Assembly: GCA_965229885.1 (NCBI GenBank) | Contig: CBDDJX010000001.1 | Span: forward strand, 1 to 64,000 | Direction: 5' to 3' | DNA from: DATLLJ01 sp965229885 | Lineage (GTDB): Bacteria; Acidobacteriota; Vicinamibacteria; Vicinamibacterales; CAVVIG01 | DNA: 64,000 nucleotides | Part shown: positions 16,976 through 25,134 of the stretch, piece after piece | Layout: each line of letters starts with the position of its first letter | Position numbering within the stretch: position 1 is the stretch's first letter | Program-made: the position numbers and the translations under genes | The notes under the pieces: generated by a model | What the model was told of the DNA's origin: nothing | Seen by the model: the letters and a program-made list of their open reading frames with translations, nothing else | Databases searched by the model: none

Positions 16976-17873
16976 TCAGGCCACCTTAACCTGCTCATAG
17001 TAGTGCGCGTCGAATGCCGCAGGCGGCACGTAGCCGACGGGCTCGAGCAACCGGCGGTTGTTGAACCAATCCACCCACGCCAGCGTCGCGAATTCCACCC
17101 GCGCCAGATGCGGCCACGGACCTTGCCGTCGAATCACCTCCGTCTTGAGGAGCCCAATCACCGACTCGGCGAGGGCATTGTCATAGGAGTCGCCTCGGCT
17201 GCCGACCGACGGCGCGATGCCGGCGTCGGCGAGCCGGTCGGTGTACCGCATCGACAGATACTGCGTACCCCGGTCGCTGTGATGCGCCAGGCCGCTGACG
17301 CGATCCGCGCCACGTTCGCACACCGCTTATTCGAGCGCATCGAGCACGAAGTCCGTCCGCAGCGACGCCGACACGCGCCCGCCGACGATGCGCCGCGAGA
17401 AGACAGCGATCACGAACGCGACATACACGAAGCCTTTCCACGTGGCGACGTAGGGGAAGTCGGAGACCCAGAGGCTGGTTGGGCCGCGGCGCGGTGAACT
17501 GGCGGTCGACCAAAGCCGGGGGACGCACGCCGGCGGTCGCAGCGGCGGGCGTCGTGACCCATGCGCGGCCGCGGACCGCGCCGGCCAAGCCCATCGCCCC
17601 CATCAGCCGCTCGACCATACAGCGCGCGACGTCGACGTCTTCGCGGCCGAGCTGCTGCCAGACCTTCCGCGGTCCGTATGCCTGCCAATTCGCGTCCCAG
17701 ACCCGCTGGATGGCGATCCGCAAGTCGTCGTCGCGCTTGGCGCGCGCCGGCCGCGGCGGCGGGTTCACCTGCCGGGCGTGGTGCAGAAAATACGTCGAGG
17801 GGGCGATCGGCAACACCGCGCAGATCGGCTCAACCCCCTACGTGGCCCGGTGGTCATCCACAAACTGGACCAT
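16976..17873 (-). pseudogene. IS3 orfB transposase, copy 2, disrupted
   Basis: Same gene as in copy 1, with the shared early TAG, the one-base insertion before the LWVSDF position, and the in-frame TAA after LDALE. A few substitutions distinguish it (for example AHHSDRG instead of VHHSDRG). Not translatable as one protein. Confidence 0.85.
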
Positions 17874-18202
17874 TACTTCACTCGGCGGTCGCGCGCCGCC
17901 TGGGCAAAATATGCGGAGGCCTTCCGCAAGATCTCATTCGCGCGTCTCAATTCGCGATTGTCGCGTTCCCGTTCCTTCAGGCGCTGGCGCTCGTCGGTCG
18001 TCAGGCCGCCCCGCTGGCCCGTCTCGCGTTCGGCCTGGCGCACCCAATTCCGCAGCGTCTCGCCGGTGCAGCCGAACTTGCTCGCGATCGCCGTGATCGC
18101 GGCCCACTGCGACGGATGCTCGGAACCATGCGCGCGGACCATCCGAATGGCCCGCTCTCGTGCCTCAGCTGAATACTTCCTCGGTCGTGCCATGGGCTCC
18201 AT
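17873..18202 (-). CDS. IS3 orfA (HTH protein), copy 2
   Basis: 109 residues, intact, one residue different from copy 1 (AHGSEHPSQW instead of AHGPEHPSQW). Start ATG 18202 after GAGAGG. HTH plus leucine-zipper-like region as in copy 1. Confidence 0.85.
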   Translation of the reverse strand: MEPMARPRKYSAEARERAIRMVRAHGSEHPSQWAAITAIASKFGCTGETLRNWVRQAERETGQRGGLTTDERQRLKERERDNRELRRANEILRKASAYFAQAARDRRVK

Positions 18203-18244
18203 CCTCTCAAGCAATGAGCCCTCCGACGAACCCGGTCCGATTCA

Positions 18245-18456
18245 CGGACCGAATCAGTCCGCGTTCGAGCAGATGTTGAAGCAGATGACGGGGGTGCCTG
18301 CGTAGTTGGCTGACCTTCGCAAAAACCGGTGCGGCGCTCTCCGGAACTACGGGCGTGATGAGCGGGATTGCTGGCGGTCAGACGGGGCGAGCTGCGTTCG
18401 CTCGTGCGCGTGACTGCGGCGCTTGACCTGCAACGCGCGAAGCCGACAACGTCACG
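18245..18456. other. gap with a possible gene stub
   Basis: Immediately after the IS3 end a frame reads NQSAFEQMLKQMTGVPA and stops at 18305; it may be the C-terminus of a gene cut by the insertion, but it is too short to identify. Nothing else is recognisable up to 18456. Confidence 0.3.
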
Positions 18457-18642
18457 TCAGGCTGCGCGTCGTTCATAGCGATGGTGCAGTCCGCCGACTT
18501 CCGGGAACGCGATCACGCCCCCTTCCGTGGCGGCCTGCACGCGTCGCGGCGTCGGCGCGTCCTTCGCCAGAGACAGATGCGTGCGCGACCCCGTACGGTC
18601 AAATAATCCAAATGTGTTCTCGCAGAGCAGGATCCGGGTCAC
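18457..18642 (-). pseudogene. C-terminal remnant of an integrase-core transposase
   Basis: The end of the frame reads GGVIAFPEVGGLHHRYERRAA and stop, which is the usual C-terminus of a large class of rve-type transposases (VGGLHHxYxRxAA). The upstream catalytic core is missing, so only about 35-60 codons are left. Confidence 0.5.
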
Positions 18643-18724
18643 CGGCCCAGCCTGGATCGGTCAGTCGAGGCCGTGGATACTGACGGGCGTTCTCTCTGAC
18701 CAAGCCCAGTATTCTTGAGCGGCG

Positions 18725-19285
18725 ATGAACTGGAAGACCATGTTGGCGTACGTCACCGGCTCGGTCGACGAGGAACTCCTCCGGCGCAGCGAGTATCTCG
18801 TCGTGGAGAACCGCATCCTCCGGGCACAGATTCCTGGCCGATTGAAGCTGACCGACGGCGAACGCCGGACCCTGGCTCAGATCCGCGCGAAACCTCACGA
18901 TGGCAGACGACGGGTTCCTCGTCGGCCATCGGTATCTGATTCACGACCGCGACGGTAAATACTGTCCGGCATTCGACACCACACTCATGGACGGTGGCGT
19001 GACGCCCGTGCGATTGCCGCCCCGCAGCCCGAACCTGAATCCGCACGCGGAGCGCTGGGTGCGGTCAGTCAAAGACGAGTGCCTCTCGAAGCTGATTCTC
19101 TTCGGCGCGCCGGCGCTACGCACCGCGTTACGTGCGTACGTCGCGCACTTCCACGGCGAGCGCAATCACCAAGGCAAGGACAACCTCTTGCTCTTCCGCA
19201 GGACGAGGTCCGCACGACCGGCCCGATGCTTTGCCGCGAACGGCTCGGGGGACTGCTGAAGTTCTACCATCGGGCAGCCGCATGA
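18725..19285 (+). pseudogene. internally deleted integrase-core transposase
   Basis: The N-terminus is readable as MNWKTMLAYVTGSVDEELL, YLVVENRILRAQIPGRLKL and LTDGERRTLAQIRAK. The frame then breaks and resumes near 18900 with HRYLIHDRDGKYCPAF, NLNPHAERWVRSVKDECLSK and YVAHFHGERNHQG, and after another shift ends GGLLKFYHRAAA at 19285. The middle with the HTH and the first catalytic Asp is deleted. Related to the intact gene at 10747-11817. Confidence 0.75.
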
Positions 19286-19491
19286 GTTTCTTGACCACAC
19301 GGGTTTCGCGCTGTCGGCAGCGTACGGGATTCTCGGCGTCATCGCCCTGCGGCTGCGCGTGGTGGTCCAGCATTAGAACGCTGAGCCGGATCGGCGGGTA
19401 GGGATCGTCAACCCAATAGACGATCCACGACTAGAGCGTTTTCTGATTGTACGTAGTACGACGCCGTGGTACTTCTCCCGTGGGAGGTGCA

Positions 19492-19625
19492 ATGGCGCCG
19501 TACTCAACGGATCTGTGGAAACGCGTGCTGCGGGCGTGGGATGTGGGGCTGGACGCGACGGCGGTGCGGAGAAGTACGAGGTGAGTCGCGCGTGGGATGG
19601 TCGATCGCGTGAAGAAGGCGGCCTT
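19492..19625 (+). pseudogene. N-terminal remnant of an IS630-family transposase
   Basis: Starts MAPYSTDLWKRVLRAWDVGL, the standard IS630 beginning, with GGGAGG upstream. After DATAV the frame shifts; the next frame gives AEKYEVSRAW, the usual continuation (first HTH). The rest of the gene is gone. Confidence 0.65.
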
Positions 19626-19638
19626 TTGCCGGCCTTCT
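19613..19638 (-). terminator. possible intrinsic terminator of the cytochrome c/monooxygenase gene
   Basis: On the minus strand GAAGGC...GCCTTC brackets an A-rich loop, 31 bases after the stop at 19669. There is no U-tract, so efficiency is uncertain. Confidence 0.3.
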
Positions 19639-19668
19639 CCACGCGTTGGCGAGGCGATCGCGATAGCT

Positions 19669-21165
19669 CTACTGCCGGGCGCCGTCGGTCGACGACGCGG
19701 GCGCCTTCGTCAATTCGAGGGCGTTCTTGTCCACCGTGACATCCCGGAATGGCGTGAACATCTCATCCCAAGACTGCTCGGACCAGTAGACCTCCTTGTG
19801 AGGCTCGGAGTTGTTCCTGTTCCTCGTGGAGTTGTCGTAGGATCCAACCGCCTTGATCGTGCTGCCGGCCGGTATCTTGAGCGGCTCCTTCAAATCGTAG
19901 AAGATCTGCCAATTGAAGTCGTAGTTCAGGTTGGCCAGCAGGATCTGCTCCCGGCCATCGGGAAACGTCACTACGAATGTCATTTCATGACCGCGCAGAT
20001 GCATGTGCGGCCACACGGTGTACAACGTCACGTCGTCTTGATACGCCGAGATCTCCGTCAACGAAAAGTCGGCCGTATGCGGCGGAATCACCGGCACGGC
20101 GGGGTCGCGACCGCCCGTCCCTGCCACCCCTCCAGGAGCTGGCACCGGCGTGACGTTGTCGTCCACCAACTCCCTCCCCTGGGCAATCCTGAGGCGGCCG
20201 CCGACCTGGCCTCCACCGATTTCGTTTTTCGGGTCTTTCTGAAACCACAGACCCACCTTCGTTTTGTCCGCGAACGGCTTGCCGATCATGGTGTAGTGCG
20301 CGCCCCACACAATGACCCCTTCCTTGGGCATGCGTCGAAATGCACCATCCCGATATTGCCTGAAGTTGCCTCCGGGAACGTAACAACAAAAGGAGAACCT
20401 ATCTCCTTGATCCTCTGCCGCGCCTTCCGCGCCGGTCAAGGAGTTGGCACCATCCGCCAGCTTACCGGTTTCCTCGTTGAGTAACGCCCCGTCGATGATC
20501 TGCCCGCCCGGCCAGGCCGGGCCCCTCCCGATCTTGGTGCCGGGCGGCAGCGGCCTGACGCTGAACACCAGGTGATGCATGGCCGGGATCACGCCCGGCA
20601 AGAGCTGAATGGCCTCGATGAGATGCTCTTCCTTTTTCAGCTCCTCCGGGAGCTCCTGGTAGATGTTGAACCAGGGCACCTCACCTTGGGCCGGCCCGTT
20701 GTATGCGTGCGCCATCTCGATCACGAGGTCGGGATCGCGCCCCGAGGGATGCGTCCAGCCCTCGTTTATCGTTGGCAGCTCGGCCGTCAATGGCGTATCA
20801 CCTTCAGGAGCGCCCGTGTCTGCCCACGCCGCGATGGTCTGAATCTGGGTGTCGGTCAAGCGCGGGTCGTTGCGGAATTCGCCAAAGCGAGGATCGGCGA
20901 ACCACGGCGGCATCTCACGCTTGGAGACCTTGTTCTTGATCGCCCGCGCCCAGGGTCGCACTTCCTCGTACGACATGAGCGACATCGGCGCGATCTGGTT
21001 GGGACGATGGCACGACACGCAGTTGTTGAAGACGATCGGCGCGACATCCTTGTTGAACGTCGGGCTTGTGGCGGCCGGCGCGGCGGCCGGCGCGGCGGCC
21101 ATCCTAACGCCAGCGGCAACTGCCACGACCACCACCATCGCACCGAGCATGACCCTGGATTTCAT
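19669..21165 (-). CDS. cytochrome c / copper type II monooxygenase-like secreted protein
   Basis: 498 residues from the ATG giving MKSRVMLGAMVVVVAVAAG, a clear signal peptide; an ATG ten codons upstream is possible. The N-terminal c-type haem motif is CVSCH (about residues 49-53) followed by MPPWFADPRFGEF, as in c-type domains of acidobacterial and planctomycetal oxidases. The C-terminal half has histidine-rich beta-sandwich features of ascorbate-dependent copper monooxygenases (PAMHHLVFSV, WGAHYTMIGK, VWPHMHLRGHEMTF, NYDFNWQ). It is likely periplasmic and redox-active. Substrate unknown. Confidence 0.82.
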   Translation of the reverse strand: MKSRVMLGAMVVVVAVAAGVRMAAAPAAAPAATSPTFNKDVAPIVFNNCVSCHRPNQIAPMSLMSYEEVRPWARAIKNKVSKREMPPWFADPRFGEFRNDPRLTDTQIQTIAAWADTGAPEGDTPLTAELPTINEGWTHPSGRDPDLVIEMAHAYNGPAQGEVPWFNIYQELPEELKKEEHLIEAIQLLPGVIPAMHHLVFSVRPLPPGTKIGRGPAWPGGQIIDGALLNEETGKLADGANSLTGAEGAAEDQGDRFSFCCYVPGGNFRQYRDGAFRRMPKEGVIVWGAHYTMIGKPFADKTKVGLWFQKDPKNEIGGGQVGGRLRIAQGRELVDDNVTPVPAPGGVAGTGGRDPAVPVIPPHTADFSLTEISAYQDDVTLYTVWPHMHLRGHEMTFVVTFPDGREQILLANLNYDFNWQIFYDLKEPLKIPAGSTIKAVGSYDNSTRNRNNSEPHKEVYWSEQSWDEMFTPFRDVTVDKNALELTKAPASSTDGARQ

Positions 21166-21493
21166 GTTTTGGATCTCCATGCCTGGGATTTCCATTTTGC
21201 CTGCCCAGGACGTACCCGCTTATACACCCAAAAGCCGCAGAGCGCACGAAAATCTTCCGCCACTTCTCAGCCCGCGCTGACGTGTGCCCGGGTGGAGGCC
21301 CCTGCGATACGTACGGGGGGCTGGGGCCCCCGGGTCCGGGCGCCGTCGAATTCAGGCGAATCGCACTGACAAAAGGACTTGCCCCGGCCCGCATGGCGGC
21401 AATACTGCCCGCGAGTGGCGGGTGGTTCCCAAGCGCGAGGGAGGCGCACCGGGCTGAATCGTACCGGGAATCCCGGAGGGTGAGTTAGTTGAG

Positions 21494-22391
21494 TCAGGCC
21501 ACCTTAACCTGCTCATAGTAGTGCGCGTCGAATGCCGCAGGCGGCACGTAGCCGACGGGCTCGAGCAACCGGCGGTTGTTGAACCAATCCACCCACGCCA
21601 GCGTCGCGAATTCCACCTGCGCCAGATGCGGCCACGGACCTTGCCGTCGAATCACCTCCGTCTTGAGGAGCCCAATCACCGACTCGGCGAGGGCATTGTC
21701 ATAGGAGTCGCCTCGGCTGCCGACCGACGGCGCGATGCCGGCGTCGGCGAGCCGGTCGGTGTACCGCATCGACAGATACTGCGTACCCCGGTCGCTGTGA
21801 TGCACCAGGCCGCTGACGCGATCCGCGCCACGTTCGCACACCGCTTATTCGAGCGCATCGAGCACGAAGTCCGTCCGCAGCGACGCCGACACGCGCCCGC
21901 CGACGATGCGCCGCGAGAAGACAGCGATCACGAACGCGACATACACGAAGCCTTTCCACGTGGCGACGTAGGGGAAGTCGGAGACCCAGAGGCTGGTTGG
22001 GCCGCGGCGCGGTGAACTGGCGGTCGACCAAAGCCGGGGGACGCACGCCGGCGGTCGCAGCGGCGGGCGTCGTGACCCATGCGCGGCCGCGGACCGCGCC
22101 GGCCAAGCCCATCGCCCCCGTCAGCCGCTCGACCATACAGCGCGCGACGTCGACGTCTTCGCGGCCGAGCTGCTGCCAGACCTTCCGCGGTCCGTATGCC
22201 TGCCAATTCGCGTCCCAGACCCGCTGGATGGCGATCCGCAAGTCGTCGTCGCGCTTGGCGCGCGCCGGCCGCGGCGGCGGGTCCACCTGCCGGGCGTGGT
22301 GCAGAAAATACGTCGAGGGGGCGATCGGCAACACCGCGCAGATCGGCTCAACCCCCTACGTGGCCCGGTGGTCATCCACAAACTGGACCAT
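21494..22391 (-). pseudogene. IS3 orfB transposase, copy 3, disrupted
   Basis: Carries the same early TAG, one-base insertion and TAA as copies 1 and 2; minor substitutions include RLTGAMGLAG instead of RLMGAMGLAG. Confidence 0.85.
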
Positions 22392-22721
22392 TACTTCACT
22401 CGGCGGTCGCGCGCCGCCTGGGCAAAATATGCGGAGGCCTTCCGCAAGATCTCATTCGCGCGTCTCAATTCGCGATTGTCGCGTTCCCGTTCCTTCAGGC
22501 GCTGGCGCTCGTCGGTCGTCAGGCCGCCCCGCTGGCCCGTCTCGCGTTCGGCCTGGCGCACCCAATTCCGCAGCGTCTCACCGGTGCAGCCGAACTTGCT
22601 CGCGATCGCCGTGATCGCGGCCCACTGCGACGGATGCTCGGGACCATGCGCGCGGACCATCCGAATGGCCCGCTCTCGTAACCTCAGCTGAATACTTCCT
22701 CGGTCGTGCCATGGGCTCCAT
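22391..22721 (-). pseudogene. IS3 orfA, copy 3, frameshifted
   Basis: Same as copies 1 and 2, but at codons 14-15 GAGGCACGA has become GAGGTTACGA (one extra base), so SAEARERAIR is lost after SAE. The downstream HTH remains readable only in another frame. Confidence 0.8.
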
Positions 22722-22760
22722 CCTCTCAAGCAATGAGCCCTCCGACGAACCCGGTACGAT

Positions 22761-23144
22761 TCAGCCGCGCACCGACGGCGCCACCGTGCATTCCCATTCC
22801 GCCACGTCGAACGCGGGATCGAGCTGTCGGACCTGGATGAGGCCAACCGGTGGCCGCGTCGCGCCGGTGGTAATTGCGTAGGTGAAGGATTGGCCGAGCA
22901 CGCGCTCGCGCGCCGCGCGCTCGATGAGCCGCTGTACGGCCACTTCGGTGTCCGGATCTTCGATCCCGAACCGCGAGGCGTCAGCCACGGACAACAAGTC
23001 GACGAGCGGGCCAAGATCCTGCGGCGCGGGTTCGCGCAGCGTGACGAGGCGCGCCGTCAGGACGGGCAGCCCGGTTCGCCAGTTCTGCACGTTAAAGCTC
23101 GCTATGTCGATCGTCATAGTCCGTGTTGCCACGAGCACACCCAT
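22761..23144 (-). pseudogene. GNAT acetyltransferase, 3' truncated by IS3 copy 3
   Basis: N-terminal 120-odd residues of a GNAT-family acetyltransferase: LTARLVTLREPAPQDLGPLVDLL, FGIEDPDTEVAVQRLIERAA, FTYAITTGATRPPVGLIQVRQ and FDVAEWECTVAPSVRG, then a TGA supplied by the IS3 end. The acetyl-CoA binding motif (R/Q-x-x-G-x-G/A) is therefore missing. Start either ATG 23144 or, more likely, ATG 23117 (MTIDIASF). Confidence 0.75.
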
Positions 23145-23366
23145 GGCTCAACAGAAAATGCAGCAACAGAAACGCCAAGTCTGGTCTATTGACTCTAAGT
23201 AGTTACAGGGTAGATACTTGCACAAGATGTTGACGCGCTGGAACAGGTAATAACGTGTTCGTATATAAGACAATAGCGTCAATAGTGGTCCACGACTGGC
23301 GTCTGGAACCGTTGTAGGCCAATGACTTGCGGCGAAATGGACTGATCTGGAACAGGTTGTGCCGTT

Positions 23367-24785
23367 TTGAGCCAGGACCAAAAGCCCCCGTCCTTCCTGG
23401 ACGATCCGAGTTTTCAAGCAAAAGTCTCGGAGCTTGAGCGCGGCCTCGGTGGTCCTACTTCGACCCCGGACGAGGCGCTGCCGGGTCCGAGTGCCGCGCG
23501 CATCCCGCCGGTCGACCGAGCTCCTGGCGAATCGCCGGCCCTTCCGCCGTCGATTTTTCCAGAGGCCACCCTCGCGCCTGGGCCTGCCTCGCCGCCGCTC
23601 TCCCGGTTTGGCCGGGCTGCGGCTCAGCATACGGCGATGGGGTCGCCGGGGGCCGCGGCGCCTGGCTCCGACGGCCCGCGTCCCTTGCTCGATCTGTTTC
23701 CACTTCCGCTTGGGCGCGAAGGCGCGCGCGGCCCGGCCATGCCCGGAGCGCCGCCGCCGCGCATCGTCGGGAGCCGCCTCGCGCGGCAGGCCGACTTCGC
23801 GGCGCCGACACCTGCGGTCCCGCTGACGTACGAGCCGTTCTACGGCCTGTCCGAGAATCCCTTCGGCCTCTCCCTGGATACGAAATTCATCTATCACAGC
23901 ACGTCGCACGAGCGTGCTCTGCAGGCGCTCACCGACGCGCTCGGGCGCGGCGACGCGATCATGCTGCTCACCGGGGAACCGGGGGTCGGTAAGACGACGC
24001 TGTGCCGATCGCTTGTCGAACAGCTGGGACGCCACACGGTGACGTCGCTCCTTGCCGCTCCCGCCGCATCCTTGGAGGATCTGCTGAGGACGGTGCTGGT
24101 CGATTTCGGCATGGTCTCGCGCGAGGATGCGGCACGCGGCCAGATGGCCGCCGCCACGCGGCGGGAATTGATCACGGCCGTCGGCGATTTCGCCGCTTCG
24201 CTTGTGCCGCTTCGGGCGTCAGCGGTCATCATCGTCGACGACGCGCACGAGGCGCGTCCGGAACTTCTCGGGTCGTTGTCAGCCGTGTCGAACGTGGCTG
24301 CGGGTCGACGGGTGCAGGTCATTCTCGTCGGTCAACCCACGCTGCCCGCGCTTCTTCACGGCAGGCAGTTTCGGCAGCTCGAGCGCCAGGTTGCCCTCCG
24401 CTGTCGTCTCGATCCGCTCACCGCCGAGGAGGTGATCGGCTACGTCGTTCATCGACTGTCGGTCGTCGGGGCGAGCGCGCGCGTGGAATTCGATGAGGGC
24501 GCCTTCGCGGAACTGCACGCGGCGACGTGCGGCGTGCCACGGCTGGTGAACCTCGTGTGCGACCGGGCCCTCACCCGTGGACAGCAGATGTCGGCCAGTG
24601 TCATCGGCGATGAGCTGGTCGCGGCGGCCGCCGACGATCTGGAACTCGTGCCCTTGCGATCCGGCGCACGGTGGGTCGCCCGCACGGCCGTGAAGACGAT
24701 CGTCCTGCTCGGGCTGACGCTGGCAGGCGCGGCTGCGGCCGCGTGGCTGTTTCGGGCCGAGATCTCGCAGCTCTTGAGCCGCTGA
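23367..24785 (+). CDS. ExeA/GspA-like AAA ATPase with C-terminal membrane segment
   Basis: 472 residues. The first 150 residues are low-complexity and rich in Pro and Ala. The ATPase domain starts with YEPFYGLSENPFGLSLDTKFIY, the hallmark of ExeA/GspA proteins of secretion systems. Walker A is GEPGVGKTT (about residue 205), Walker B VIIVDDAHEA, sensor-like ILVGQP, and the winged-helix part contains GVPRLVNLVCDRAL. A single hydrophobic segment (TIVLLGLTLAGAAAAAWLF) closes the protein, so the ATPase is tethered to the membrane by its C-terminus. The start is a TTG and uncertain. ExeA family members help secretin assembly across peptidoglycan; no secretin lies nearby. Confidence 0.8.
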   Translation: MSQDQKPPSFLDDPSFQAKVSELERGLGGPTSTPDEALPGPSAARIPPVDRAPGESPALPPSIFPEATLAPGPASPPLSRFGRAAAQHTAMGSPGAAAPGSDGPRPLLDLFPLPLGREGARGPAMPGAPPPRIVGSRLARQADFAAPTPAVPLTYEPFYGLSENPFGLSLDTKFIYHSTSHERALQALTDALGRGDAIMLLTGEPGVGKTTLCRSLVEQLGRHTVTSLLAAPAASLEDLLRTVLVDFGMVSREDAARGQMAAATRRELITAVGDFAASLVPLRASAVIIVDDAHEARPELLGSLSAVSNVAAGRRVQVILVGQPTLPALLHGRQFRQLERQVALRCRLDPLTAEEVIGYVVHRLSVVGASARVEFDEGAFAELHAATCGVPRLVNLVCDRALTRGQQMSASVIGDELVAAAADDLELVPLRSGARWVARTAVKTIVLLGLTLAGAAAAAWLFRAEISQLLSR

Positions 24786-24797
24786 CGCGATGTAAGT

Positions 24798-24873
24798 TGG
24801 GGTGGGCGACGGGTATCGAACCCGCGACCTCCTGAGCCACAGTCAGGCGTTCTGCCACTGAACTACGCCCACC
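24798..24873 (-). tRNA. tRNA-His (anticodon GTG)
   Basis: Minus-strand cloverleaf, 76 bases including encoded CCA (24798-24800). Anticodon stem CCTGA/TCAGG with loop CTGTGGC; an extra 5' G pairs with C73, as expected for tRNA-His. Confidence 0.95.
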
Positions 24874-24896
24874 ACAGGGAGCCTGAAATTACCGAT

Positions 24897-24938
24897 TGCA
24901 GAGTGCAGAGTGCAGACTGCAGACTGCAGACTGCAGGT
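24897..24938. repeat. 7-bp tandem repeat
   Basis: Six units: TGCAGAG twice, TGCAGAC three times, then TGCAGGT. It lies 24 bases upstream of tRNA-His. Slippage-type microsatellite; may vary between strains. Confidence 0.8.
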
Positions 24939-25134
24939 TGTCTGAACCAAAAAGTGTAGCACGTCCCGCGATTGCGGAGCGTGGTCGCGCAGGCTGACTT
25001 CCCGGCGCGCGACCGGGGCCCTCCGTGCGGCAGCCGCGCGGGGCTGGCGGGTCACGGACGCGGCCGGCCGGTATGACTACGGCGAATGCGAGTCGACACT
25101 CGCCATGAGCCAATGACAATCAGAGGAGACACGG

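Larger units (their letters stand above)
16937..18244 (-). mobile_element. IS3-family element, copy 2
   Basis: 1308-bp copy with TGAATCGTACCGGG at the left and the same sequence, with one change (CCGGTCCGATTCA), at the right. Inserted into the IS6 fragment on the left. Flanking triplets CTG and CGG do not match. Confidence 0.9.
21455..22763 (-). mobile_element. IS3-family element, copy 3
   Basis: 1309-bp copy bounded by TGAATCGTACCGGG. It has one more base than copies 1 and 2, in orfA. Right side cuts a GNAT acetyltransferase gene; its missing part is not found on the left (21196-21454 holds no gene). Confidence 0.9.

Noticed and set aside
23347..23362. TGGAACAGGTTGTGC as a sigma-54 promoter before the ExeA-like gene
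   Set aside because: It deviates from the consensus at both elements and the transcript would start after the predicted start codon.
24897..24938. CRISPR-like repeats
   Set aside because: Units are 7 bp with no spacers; it is a simple tandem repeat.
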